DNA of 6,779 bases from Acidobacteriota bacterium (GCA_020200195.1 JAIVJE010000046.1:1-6779); one strand, 5' to 3'. Positions 1 through 6,086 are shown, numbered from the stretch's first letter. Translations and numbers: made by a program. The notes: generated from the letters alone by a model not told the origin.

Positions 1-519
1 ACCCATGACATCCTCCCGGACATGCTGGCACGTCAAAGTGGCCACATCGTCACGATTGGTTCGATCGCCGGAATGGCTTCGCTTCCCTATATGGCCGTCT
101 ATGCCGCCACGAAGGCCGCCAACGTCCTGTTTAATCTCACGTTGCAGACCGAGCTGCAGAAAACCGGCGTCCACGCCACCTCGATCATTCCTGGCTTCAC
201 CAAGGGGGATGGCCTCTGGGCCCGCTTCGACCTTCCCGGCCATCCGGCCTTTGGGGAGACGACAACCGTCGATGTCGCCGAAAAGGTAATCGATGCCCTG
301 AGGAATCCTGGACAGATTTCACTCATCTCGAACCCAAACGACGTCAAACCGGTGGCGGCGATGTGGGTGACCGACCCGGTTGGAGCCCAGAACCTCTACA
401 ACCAACTGCAGGTTCCGGAGTTCATGGAGAACGTTGGCAAGCACGCGTTGGAGATGGACATCGACGATTCGCCCATCGAGCCGCCGGCCCCGCAGCCCAA
501 GCCTCGTCTGGCCAAGTAA
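1..519 (+). CDS. Short-chain dehydrogenase/reductase, 3' part (5' end outside window)
   Basis: The frame is open from the window edge to TAA at 517-519, giving 172 visible residues. It shows the catalytic half of a classical SDR: the serine in GSIAG (visible residue 21) and the YxxxK motif in VYAATKAA (Tyr34, Lys38), with the usual 13-residue Ser-Tyr spacing. A proline-glycine segment (IIPGFTKGDG) follows, at the place where SDRs contact the cofactor nicotinamide. The N-terminal Rossmann motif TGxxxGxG would lie upstream of the window. The enzyme should be a cytoplasmic NAD(P)-dependent oxidoreductase; the substrate cannot be read from the sequence. The C-terminus ends in a proline-rich tail (IEPPAPQPKPRLAK) that is not part of the fold. 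Family assignment is secure, specific function unknown. Confidence 0.9.
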   Translation, partial: THDILPDMLARQSGHIVTIGSIAGMASLPYMAVYAATKAANVLFNLTLQTELQKTGVHATSIIPGFTKGDGLWARFDLPGHPAFGETTTVDVAEKVIDALRNPGQISLISNPNDVKPVAAMWVTDPVGAQNLYNQLQVPEFMENVGKHALEMDIDDSPIEPPAPQPKPRLAK

Positions 520-854
520 GTCCGGATCCGGAGTTCACCGGGCGAGGCACGACGTCGCCGCCTCGTCCGGTCGCCCGTCAATAGTCCCCACTGCGGCATG
601 AACCTAACTCGGTCGCCGAGTCTTGTTCCGGTTTTTTTCGTTTGGACGGATAATCTCGCTCAAGTCATGCGGGTGGGTGGCCAACGTCGGCACGCTTGCG
701 GTCCGGTGGATTACGGATAGCGCTGTCCGCCTATCACGCGTTAGGTGGAGCGAACGCGTCGATGTCACGGAGGCGAGCAGCTGCCTCAACGCGGCACCAA
801 ACGTCAGGGCCATGCTCGGCTATAGGACGTCCCTCATGGGGACAGGAGGAACCA
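520..854. other. Intergenic region between SDR and ABM genes
   Basis: This stretch of about 335 bases has no gene I can support. It contains a T-rich tract near 631-637 followed by GATAAT at 649-654, which could be a -10 box, but no convincing -35 at the right distance. A 16-bp imperfect palindrome, CGGATAGCGCTGTCCG at 714-729, is the only other structure and could be an operator or chance in GC-rich DNA. Open frames here on both strands are low-complexity and have no recognisable motif. Confidence 0.4.
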
Positions 855-1199
855 ATGGACGCGCTTCAAGTGACCGCCCGTCTGGCCATTCATGCAGGTA
901 AACTCGAAGAGTTCAAAGAGCTCGCAGCTCAGTGCATGCAATTGGTGCGTGACCACGACTCCGGCACGTTGCAGTACGATTGGTTCTTCAATGACAGCCA
1001 CACGGAGTGTGTCGTGCGAGAGACGTACAAAGACTCGAGAGCGGTATTGGAGCACATCGCCAACCTGGGCCCGACGCTCGGGGCGATCCTCAGTGTTTGC
1101 GATGGCGCTTTTGAAGTCTATGGCTCTCCCTCCGACGAGCTTGTGAAGGCAACGGCTGGCCTAGCTCCGAGGATTTACCGGCCCTTCCAGAGCATCTGA
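855..1199 (+). CDS. Small ABM-domain protein (putative quinol/antibiotic-biosynthesis monooxygenase family)
   Basis: A 114-residue protein beginning MDALQVTARLAIHAGK. I chose ATG 855 because GGAGGA at 845-850 sits at ideal Shine-Dalgarno spacing and the homologous-looking domain starts right there; the frame stays open upstream to about 696 but that part is arginine/serine-rich and not family-like. The pattern fits the dimeric alpha/beta-barrel ABM fold: a first strand (VTARLAIHAGK), a helix (LEEFKELAAQCMQLVRDHD), a central strand with TLQYDWFFND, then ECVVRETYKDSRAVLEHI and a final strand SVCDGAFEVYG. Members are cofactor-independent monooxygenases, quinone reductases or proteins of unknown role, so the reaction is not predictable. 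It lies 335 bases after the SDR gene, likely with its own expression signals. Confidence 0.82.
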   Translation: MDALQVTARLAIHAGKLEEFKELAAQCMQLVRDHDSGTLQYDWFFNDSHTECVVRETYKDSRAVLEHIANLGPTLGAILSVCDGAFEVYGSPSDELVKATAGLAPRIYRPFQSI

Positions 1200-1343
1200 T
1201 CGAGTATCACGGCTGGCTCATCGTTGCGGCAATTCACCTTCAGATGGCCGACGCGGCAGACCGTCTATGCAATCATCGCGCTGTGCCTGGCGGCGGATTT
1301 GAACCACAAAGTGCGGATTGTGAAGTGGGGATAAACGTTAGGA

Positions 1344-1419
1344 CTCTATCGGGAGTGACCCGGCGCACGTGTGCCGCGTTGAGCGCCGAGGCTGACTCGC
1401 CGGGTCACTTTCGATAGAG
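1344..1419. repeat. Large inverted repeat, candidate IS91-type hairpin end
   Basis: The arm at 1344-1365 (starting CTCTATCGGG) and the arm at 1398-1419 (ending TCGATAGAG) are reverse complements at 20 of 22 positions, separated by 32 bases. Within the first arm and loop is a second near-palindrome, CGGCGCACGTGTGCCG at 1361-1376, and CGGCGC (1361-1366) can alternatively pair with GCGCCG (1383-1388), so nested or competing hairpins are possible. IS91-family elements use hairpin ends recognised by the HUH transposase as single-stranded DNA. Its place downstream of the transposase suggests the replication-origin end (oriIS), but this is inferred from position. There is no U-run, so a simple terminator is less likely. 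Confidence 0.6.
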
Positions 1420-1678
1420 CCGTTTGAACAAAGCCGCTGGCGTCTGCGGCGGACGCGGCCCCTTGCTATGGGCGTTGAATCGTGGAGGGGCGGTGGTGGA
1501 GGGTCCGATGAGGACCGCTCTCCGCTCGACGCAGCGAGCGAGGGGACGGAGCACCGGCGGTTCCTCCGGGACGCCGCGCAGGATCGTGGTCGCGGCGTCG
1601 TGTGTGGAGGGCGGCACGCACACGCCGCCGATCGTGCGCGCACGCGCGGATGGCTCGACGGCGTCGAGCGGGGGACGG
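1420..1678. other. Non-coding subterminal region of the IS91-family element
   Basis: About 260 bases between the transposase stop and the terminal hairpin. It is very GC-rich and open in several frames, as expected of composition alone. No frame shows a recognisable domain, a convincing ribosome binding site or a family motif. It is best read as the 3' untranslated, subterminal DNA of the IS. Confidence 0.4.
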
Positions 1679-2675
1679 TCACGAGGAGTCAAGGACGGGT
1701 CCTTCCACGATACCGCGCACGTAGATTTGGCGCGGCGTGAGTCGCTCGATGATGACCATGACGCCGCCACACCGGGGACAGGGCGGCGGTGACGCAGGAG
1801 GAGGCGTCTCGCCCGAGGGCGTGGCGAGCGCCTGATCCGGATACGCGTCAAGCACGCGCCGACAGCGTGGGAGATCCTCAGTGCGGCGTCGAGGTGCCAC
1901 GAAGCCCTAGAAGCGGATCCGGACGAACCCCTTGGGGAGCACGTGGAGGCAGAAGCGCCGGAGGAATTCGTGGGCGCTGAGGGTCATCAGCCGCACCTGA
2001 CTGCCGTGGCGGTAGTCCTTCCACCGAAAGGTCACCTGGTCGTCGGCCACGTTGACGATCCGATGATTCGAGATCGCAACGCGGTGGGTGTAACGCGCCA
2101 GGTAGTCCAGCACATGCACGGGACCGCCGAATGGGGGCTTGGCATAGACAACCCAGTGCTGGCGGTACAGCGTGCGGAGAAACGCGCGGAAGGCGGAGGC
2201 CTCGGCCACGCGCTGCAGGTCACCGGGAAATGACAAGGTGCCGGCGTGATATGCGTCCGTAAGGCGGCAACGAATTTCCCTCGAAACACGTGGCTCATCA
2301 CCTTCACCGGAAGAAAGAAGGTCGGGCGCGTGTGGATCCAGCGGGTCCCGTCGGGCGCGAGCCCTCCCGCTGGCACCACGCAGTGCACGTGTGGATGATG
2401 CAGGAGCGTCTGCCCCCACGTGTGGAGGACGCTCAGAAAGCCGATCGACGCCCCGAGATGCCGGGGCGTGCGCGCGACCTCGAGGAGCGTCGCCGCACTT
2501 GCCTGGAGAGCAGGGCGTAGACGACTCGCTTGTTCTGCAATGCCAGCCCCGCGAGGACGTGCGGCAGGGTGAAGACGACGTGGGCGTACCCGACCGGCAA
2601 CAGCTCGCGCTCGCGCTCCGCAAGCCATTGGTTGCGCGCGCGGGTCAGGCACTTCGGACAATGCCGATTCCGACA
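1679..2675 (-). pseudogene. IS91-family Y2/HUH transposase, distal part (codon 66 to stop), frameshifted and nonsense-mutated
   Basis: This is the body of a rolling-circle transposase. Reading 5' to 3' on the minus strand it shows the second half of the N-terminal zinc domain (CRNRHCPKC), NQWLAERERELLPVGYAHVVFTLP, the metal-binding HUH motif in HHPHVHCVV (HVH codons 2383-2391), the two-tyrosine motif YLARYTHR (Tyr codons 2102-2104 and 2090-2092), FRWKDYRHG, HVLPKGFVRIRF, and a C-terminal zinc-ribbon-like CPRCGG. Three lesions break it: a missing base near 2507 (frame change after NKRVVYALL), a missing base near 2263 (after GKFVAAL), and an amber codon at 1907-1909. The amber follows RIRF and precedes GFVAPRRR, where relatives usually have a tyrosine (RIRxYGF). 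Repairing these and joining the proximal piece gives about 397 residues, normal for the family. Stop TGA is at 1679-1681. Confidence 0.88.
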
Positions 2676-2687
2676 CGTAATGGTGAG
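2672..2687. repeat. attL: left junction of RIT element (GACACG + element half-site)
   Basis: GACACG at 2672-2677 is the left copy of the 6-bp direct repeat, and the element half-site TAATGGTGAG follows at 2678-2687. To the left lies transposase coding sequence (minus-strand codons for RNRHC). The same GACACG occurs at the right junction (6081-6086). A 6-bp identity between element and target fits the short overlap region of tyrosine-recombinase crossover better than a staggered-cut target duplication. Confidence 0.72.
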
Positions 2688-2714
2688 CTCACCATATACG
2701 TGTCTTATGGTGAG
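2688..2714. repeat. Extra complete core site inside the left end, inverted relative to attL/attR
   Basis: CTCACCAT (2688-2695) and ATGGTGAG (2707-2714) are perfect inverted 8-bp arms around the 11-base spacer ATACGTGTCTT. The predicted circular junction made by joining the right and left ends would be the same arms around AAGACACGTA. Its reverse complement is TACGTGTCTT, so this internal site is an inverted copy of that junction with one extra A. The first arm directly abuts the attL half-site, making GGTGAGCTCACC a perfect palindrome at the junction of the two. Confidence 0.65.
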
Positions 2715-2731
2715 CGCGCGGTTCTGGTGAG
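2699..2731 (+). repeat. Left terminal inverted repeat of RIT element
   Basis: These 33 bases are the exact reverse complement of 6054-6086. They contain two same-direction half-site motifs, ATGGTGAG at 2707-2714 and CTGGTGAG at 2724-2731, 17 bases apart start to start, separated by the GC block CGCGCGGTT. Identity stops abruptly after the second GGTGAG. These are the likely binding sites for the element's recombinases. Unlike the right end, the left copy sits 21 bases inside the junction rather than at it. Confidence 0.85.
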
Positions 2732-2865
2732 CACGAGTCTCATCTCGCTTTCCCACGCTGGACATCCGGTCGAGTCGGCGCAGCGATTACTCACCATAAC
2801 AATTCGTGGATTCCTGCTCTACGGTGGGGCGGCCATTGGCGGCTCACTTCGGACAGGAGGACGCG
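2732..2865 (+). promoter_or_regulatory. RIT leader with a fifth half-site copy and the ritA ribosome binding site
   Basis: This non-coding leader precedes ritA. CTCACCAT at 2790-2797 (within TTACTCACCATAAC) is another inverted copy of the end half-site, 69 bases upstream of the ritA start; it could be an arm-type recombinase site or let the recombinases repress their own promoter. A strong Shine-Dalgarno AGGAGG at 2855-2860 sits five bases before ATG 2866. I see no convincing -35/-10 pair, so the promoter position is undetermined. Confidence 0.45.
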
Positions 2866-4111
2866 ATGATCGACCGGTATTTCTCTGCACCCAAGACGCT
2901 GCGACGGTTGCGCAGCGGACTCAGCGGCGCGTACATCGACGGCTTCGCGGACGCGCTGACGCGTGACGGCTACGGTCACGCCACCGTCGTCCGGTACCTG
3001 CGAGCCGCGGCCCACGTGGGCGTGTTCTTGGAGCGAAGGCACAAAACGTTGGCGGATCTGGACGCGGTGACCGTCCGCTCGTTTCGTCGTCACCTTCGAC
3101 GATGTCACTGTCCCGCCTCCAATGGTGGCCGCAATGGTCATCACGCGCCCTTCGGCGTGCAGCGCTTTCAGGCCTACTTGATAGGGCGGGGGCTCTGTCC
3201 GCGTCCCATCATTAGCGACGCACGGCCGCCGCTCCCGGCCCTCATCACGGAGTTCACCGCCTGGTATCAGACCCATCGAGGGGTGGCCCCGCCGACGGTG
3301 CGGCACTACGCGCGTGGCGCGACGGCGATGCTCGCGGCACTCGGTGCGGATGTCCGGACGTGGACGCCACAGGCCGTGCGCCAGTTTCTGATGAAGGCCG
3401 TGACCGGCGGTCGATCCGAATCGACGCAGAAGCTGATCACGGCGACGCGGGCGTTCCTGCGGTATCTCGCTTTCCGTGGCGACGCGCGCGCCGATTTGGG
3501 GCTCGCGGTTCCGGCCGTCGCGCACTGGCGGCTTGCATCCCTCCCGCGCCATCTGACCGCCGCCGAGCTCACGCGCGTGCTCGCGGTGTGTGAGGGCGAC
3601 CAGCCAGCACGAGTCCGCGACCGCGCGATGATTTTGCTGTTGGCGCGGCTCGGTCTCCGAGCCGGGGATGTGACGCAGCTGCGCCTGGCCGACCTCGACT
3701 GGGAGCAGGGCACGATCCAGGTGACGGGCAAAAGCCGCTATCAGGTCCGCCTGCCGCTCCCGCAGGAGGTCGGCGACGCCGTGCTGCGGTACCTCGCGAT
3801 CCGTCCAGGTGTGCTGGAGACGGATCGCGTCTTCCTGACGACGATCGCGCCGGTCTCCCCCTTATGCTCAAGCGATGCGGTGTCCTCGGTCGTCACACGG
3901 GCATTCCAGCGGGCGGGCATTCACCTCGCGCGGCCTGGCGCTCATGTGCTGCGCCACACCGCCGCGACCGAGATGCTGCGTCACGGCGTGTCCCTCGATC
4001 ACATCGGTCTGGTGTTGCGCCATCAGTCTCGACATGTCGGCGTACTACGCAAAAGTCGACATCGCCATGCTCCGCCAGGTCGTGCAGCCATGGCCCGGGA
4101 GGCGGTCGTGA
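2866..4111 (+). pseudogene. ritA: RitA tyrosine recombinase, frameshifted before the catalytic tyrosine
   Basis: First recombinase of the trio. ATG 2866 is chosen because AGGAGG at 2855-2860 is ideally placed; an in-frame ATG at 2806 lacks such a site. An N-terminal extension with CHCPASNGG (residues 80-88) and a SAM-like core-binding region (about 125-215) precede the catalytic domain: Arg265 (LGLRAGD), Lys289 (VTGKSR), His360/Arg363 (HVLRHT) and His386 (LRHQS). The frame then changes at about 4027-4030. The expected continuation SLDMSAYYAKVDIAMLRQVVQPWPG lies in the next frame, with the nucleophile Tyr at codon 4046-4048, ending at TGA 4109-4111. Restoring two missing bases gives about 415 residues, the usual RitA size. 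As written, the gene cannot make an active recombinase unless ribosomes shift frame. Confidence 0.78.
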
Positions 4112-5013
4112 TCGCGGCGGTCGAGACGTATCTCGCGCTGCGCCGTCGGGCAGGGTTCGCCCTGAGTAACACCGAATACCTCCTCCGCAGCTTCGCGCGG
4201 TTTGCGCGCGACCGTGAGGAGTCGATCATCCGCACGACGACCGTGCTCGCCTGGGCCAGTCAGGGGCCGTCGCTCGCGCAGCGACACCGGCGATACGAAA
4301 CCGTCCGGCGCTTCGCGGTGCACGCGCAGCTGGACGATCCCCGGCAGGAGGCCCCGCCGGCCCACTACTTCGGGTACCGGACGACGCGGCGACCTCCACG
4401 CCTCTACACGCCGACCGAGGTCGATCAGCTCCTCGCCGCGGCCCGCCGATTGACGCCCGCCGACTCGCTCCGGCCACACATCTATGTGGCGCTGATCAGC
4501 CTGCTCGCCGCGACGGGTCTGCGCATCTCGGAGGCGTTGGCCTTGCAGGTCTCCGATCTGTCCGCTGATGGCCTCCTGATCCGCAAGACCAAGTTTCAGA
4601 AGACCCGGTTGGTGCCGCTGCACGAGACCGCCATCACCGGCCTCGAGCAGTACCTGCGACATCCACAGCGACGCCCGTCGCGGTGCTCATGGGTCTTCGT
4701 CACCGAGCGGGGCGAGCGGCTCCTGTATCGGGACGTGCACGCGGTCTTCCGTCGACTGGTATCCATGGCGCAGCTCCGCGTCGCGAGCGGGCGCGCGCCC
4801 ACGCTGCACGGCCTGCGCCATACGTTTGCCGTCCGAGCGCTGGAGGCGACCCCGACCGGCCGGTCACAGGTCGCGCACGCGATGCGCGCGCTGGCGACCT
4901 ATCTCGGGCACGTCAGCATCGTGTCCACCTATTGGTATCTCGAAGCCACGCCGGAGTTGCTGGTCGACGTAGCGACCGCAAGTGAGCGGTTCGTGAGCGA
5001 GGGGCAGCCATGA
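2866..5013 (+). CDS. Literal RitA-RitB fused open reading frame (715 aa)
   Basis: Because of the frame change near 4027, the frame entered at ATG 2866 does not stop at 4111 but runs through the ritB start and ends at 5013. The predicted product has a RitA moiety without its nucleophile (residues 1-388), about 20 out-of-frame junk residues rich in Arg and His (starting RHVGVLRKSR), and complete RitB. An automated annotation would report this as one long integrase, or 735 residues if started at 2806. I regard the fusion as an artefact of a small deletion or sequence error rather than a natural two-domain protein, since the skipped frame encodes a perfectly family-like RitA end. Confidence 0.4.
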   Translation: MIDRYFSAPKTLRRLRSGLSGAYIDGFADALTRDGYGHATVVRYLRAAAHVGVFLERRHKTLADLDAVTVRSFRRHLRRCHCPASNGGRNGHHAPFGVQRFQAYLIGRGLCPRPIISDARPPLPALITEFTAWYQTHRGVAPPTVRHYARGATAMLAALGADVRTWTPQAVRQFLMKAVTGGRSESTQKLITATRAFLRYLAFRGDARADLGLAVPAVAHWRLASLPRHLTAAELTRVLAVCEGDQPARVRDRAMILLLARLGLRAGDVTQLRLADLDWEQGTIQVTGKSRYQVRLPLPQEVGDAVLRYLAIRPGVLETDRVFLTTIAPVSPLCSSDAVSSVVTRAFQRAGIHLARPGAHVLRHTAATEMLRHGVSLDHIGLVLRHQSRHVGVLRKSRHRHAPPGRAAMAREAVVIAAVETYLALRRRAGFALSNTEYLLRSFARFARDREESIIRTTTVLAWASQGPSLAQRHRRYETVRRFAVHAQLDDPRQEAPPAHYFGYRTTRRPPRLYTPTEVDQLLAAARRLTPADSLRPHIYVALISLLAATGLRISEALALQVSDLSADGLLIRKTKFQKTRLVPLHETAITGLEQYLRHPQRRPSRCSWVFVTERGERLLYRDVHAVFRRLVSMAQLRVASGRAPTLHGLRHTFAVRALEATPTGRSQVAHAMRALATYLGHVSIVSTYWYLEATPELLVDVATASERFVSEGQP
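4090..5013 (+). CDS. ritB: RitB tyrosine recombinase
   Basis: Second recombinase of the trio, 307 residues. ATG 4090 is chosen because the protein then begins MAREAVVIAAVETYLALRRRAGF, a normal start of the SAM-like core-binding domain, and overlaps the repaired ritA end by 22 bases, as expected in RIT operons; the upstream Shine-Dalgarno is weak (CAGGT 4076-4080), suggesting translational coupling. Catalytic domain: Arg145 (TGLRISEAL), the probable Lys168 in RKTKFQKTRLVPL, His240/Arg243 (LHGLRHTF), His274 (YLGHVS) and the nucleophile Tyr283 (TYWYLEATPEL), nine residues after His274. All residues needed for the Tyr-DNA cleavage chemistry are present. It ends in an ATGA overlap with ritC. Confidence 0.87.
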   Translation: MAREAVVIAAVETYLALRRRAGFALSNTEYLLRSFARFARDREESIIRTTTVLAWASQGPSLAQRHRRYETVRRFAVHAQLDDPRQEAPPAHYFGYRTTRRPPRLYTPTEVDQLLAAARRLTPADSLRPHIYVALISLLAATGLRISEALALQVSDLSADGLLIRKTKFQKTRLVPLHETAITGLEQYLRHPQRRPSRCSWVFVTERGERLLYRDVHAVFRRLVSMAQLRVASGRAPTLHGLRHTFAVRALEATPTGRSQVAHAMRALATYLGHVSIVSTYWYLEATPELLVDVATASERFVSEGQP

Positions 5014-5999
5014 CCGCGCTCGCGCCGCACATCGAAGCGTTCCTCCGCGAGCACCTCTTGCGCCACCGCGGTGCCAGTCCGCACACGTGCGACTCGTATG
5101 CGTATAGCTTTCGCGCGTTGTTCACATTTGCCGCGCAGCGACTGAAGACCGTACCGTGTGCCCTCACCCTCGAGCAGCTCGATGCCGCCCTGATCGGCGC
5201 GTTTCTCGAGCAGCTCGAGACGACGCGCCGCAACGGCGCGGCGACCCGCAACGTCCGCCTGGCCGCCATCCGGGCCTTCTTCCGCTTTCTACAACACCGT
5301 GAGCCGGCTGCCCTTGATCAGATTCGCCGCGTCCTCGCGATTCCGTTCAAGCGGCGCGACACGCGGCTCGTGCCGTACCTCACGCAGGAGGAAGTGCAGG
5401 CGCTCGTCAATGTCCCCAGTCCGACGACGCGTCAGGGCCTCCGTGACCGCGCCATGCTGCATCTGACCATCTGCGCCGGGCTCCGCGTTTCGGAGCTCAC
5501 CGGCTTACGGCTCGAGGATGTCGCGCCTCAGGCCGTGACCATCCGCGTCCGCGGCAAAGGGCGGCGAGAGCGCGCCTTGCCGCTGTGGAAAACAACGGCC
5601 CGAGCGCTGCGCGCGTGGTTGGCCGTGCGCGGGCAGATGCCGGCGTCGGAGGTCTTCCTGAATGCTCGGGGACAGCCGTTCAGCCGCTGGGGCGTCGCGC
5701 ACGTCCTCACGTGTCACGGGATCACGGCCCGCGACACGTGCCCGTCGCTCGCGCGCAAACGGCTGTCGCCGCACGTGCTCCGACATACCAGCGCCATGAT
5801 CGTGCTCCAAGCCACGCACGATATCCGAAAGGTCTCGCTGTGGCTCGGCCACACCCAGCTGACCACCACCGAGATGTACGTGCGTGCTGATCCCAGTGAG
5901 AAGCTGGAGGCGATCGAGGCCATCGTGCCGCCACGCCTGCGCAAGGGGACGTTCCGACCGACCGACGCGCTGCTCGCTTGGCTCAAGGCCCCACGGTAA
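5010..5999 (+). CDS. ritC: RitC tyrosine recombinase
   Basis: Third recombinase of the trio, 329 residues. The start ATG 5010 overlaps the ritB stop (ATGA, 5010-5013) and is preceded by GAGGGG at 4999-5004, so coupling to ritB is expected. The N-terminal SAM-like DNA-binding domain spans about residues 3-100 and the catalytic domain about 120-310. The active-site set is complete: Arg159 (CAGLRVSEL), Lys183 (VRGKGRRERALPL), His255/Arg258 (SPHVLRHT), His281 (WLGHTQ) and Tyr290 (TTEMYVRAD). Three recombinases acting together probably bind different sites of the ends, but the division of labour in RIT elements is not established from this sequence. The TAA at 5997-5999 is 54 bases from the right inverted repeat, leaving no room for cargo. 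Confidence 0.9.
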   Translation: MTALAPHIEAFLREHLLRHRGASPHTCDSYAYSFRALFTFAAQRLKTVPCALTLEQLDAALIGAFLEQLETTRRNGAATRNVRLAAIRAFFRFLQHREPAALDQIRRVLAIPFKRRDTRLVPYLTQEEVQALVNVPSPTTRQGLRDRAMLHLTICAGLRVSELTGLRLEDVAPQAVTIRVRGKGRRERALPLWKTTARALRAWLAVRGQMPASEVFLNARGQPFSRWGVAHVLTCHGITARDTCPSLARKRLSPHVLRHTSAMIVLQATHDIRKVSLWLGHTQLTTTEMYVRADPSEKLEAIEAIVPPRLRKGTFRPTDALLAWLKAPR

Positions 6000-6011
6000 T
6001 GGAGAGTCGAA

Positions 6012-6040
6012 CGGGCGTGACACCTCGTCGTGCACGCCCG
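6012..6040 (+). terminator. Hairpin downstream of ritC
   Basis: CGGGCGTG at 6012-6019 and CACGCCCG at 6033-6040 form a perfect 8-bp GC-rich stem with a 13-base loop, starting 13 bases after the ritC stop. There is no following T-run, so it would be at best a Rho-independent-like pause or an mRNA-stabilising hairpin. A role as a recombinase accessory site at the right end is also possible; no equivalent is visible in the left end. Confidence 0.3.
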
Positions 6041-6053
6041 CCTACGCACTGGA

Positions 6054-6086
6054 CTCACCAGAACCGCGCGCTCACCATAAGACACG
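6054..6086 (-). repeat. Right terminal inverted repeat of RIT element
   Basis: These 33 bases are the exact reverse complement of 2699-2731 and carry half-sites CTCACCAG (6054-6061) and CTCACCAT (6071-6078). This copy lies directly at the element border: its last six bases GACACG are the right copy of the direct repeat shared with the target. Perfect identity of the two repeats suggests a recent or functionally constrained element. Confidence 0.85.

Larger units (their letters stand above)
2678..6086 (+). mobile_element. Recombinase-in-trio (RIT) element, inserted in the IS91-family transposase
   Basis: About 3,409 bp containing three consecutive tyrosine-recombinase genes in the same direction (ritA 2866-4111, ritB 4090-5013, ritC 5010-5999), with overlapping ends and no cargo. 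This is the defining gene plan of RIT elements. The ends are inverted repeats (33 identical bases, 2699-2731 versus 6054-6086), and the direct repeat GACACG flanks the insertion. Deleting 2678-6086 rejoins the minus-strand codons TAC AAC TCG TGT with CGG AAT CGG CAT TGT, restoring the conserved IS91 motif YNSCRNRHC without loss or gain of a base. This exact restoration is strong evidence for the boundaries. The element is probably crippled by the frameshift in ritA. Confidence 0.87.

Noticed and set aside
604..813. Minus-strand open frame of 69 codons between the SDR and ABM genes, possibly a divergent regulator.
   Set aside because: No helix-turn-helix or other motif and no Shine-Dalgarno; its composition matches chance frames in this GC-rich region.
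1200..1334. Open frame in the same frame as the ABM gene, ending TAA 1332-1334, with a protein-like stretch (RQTVYAIIALCLAADLNHKVRIVKWG).
   Set aside because: It has no ATG or GTG start with a ribosome binding site, follows directly after the ABM stop, is under 46 codons and resembles no family I know. It could be a gene remnant at the IS border but cannot be supported.
1405..1851. Overlapping open frames on both strands between the IS hairpin and the transposase C-terminus (up to 148 codons).
   Set aside because: They are Arg/Pro/Ser-rich, partly antisense or out of frame to the transposase zinc-ribbon end, and lack start signals. They are explained by GC composition.
2678..2714. CRISPR-like short repeats at the left RIT end.
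   Set aside because: The repeats are 8-10 bp, alternate in orientation and have no uniform spacers; they are recombinase half-sites.
2673..6086. Simple 5-bp target-site duplication (ACACG) of a DDE-type transposition.
   Set aside because: The element encodes only tyrosine recombinases, and the repeat extends to GACACG and lies within a symmetrical recombinase core, so a crossover overlap explains it better.
2678..6086. The interrupted region as an integron, phage or conjugative element because of its many integrases.
   Set aside because: There are no cargo genes, attC-like cassettes, structural, replication or transfer genes; three tandem recombinases between inverted repeats match a RIT element.
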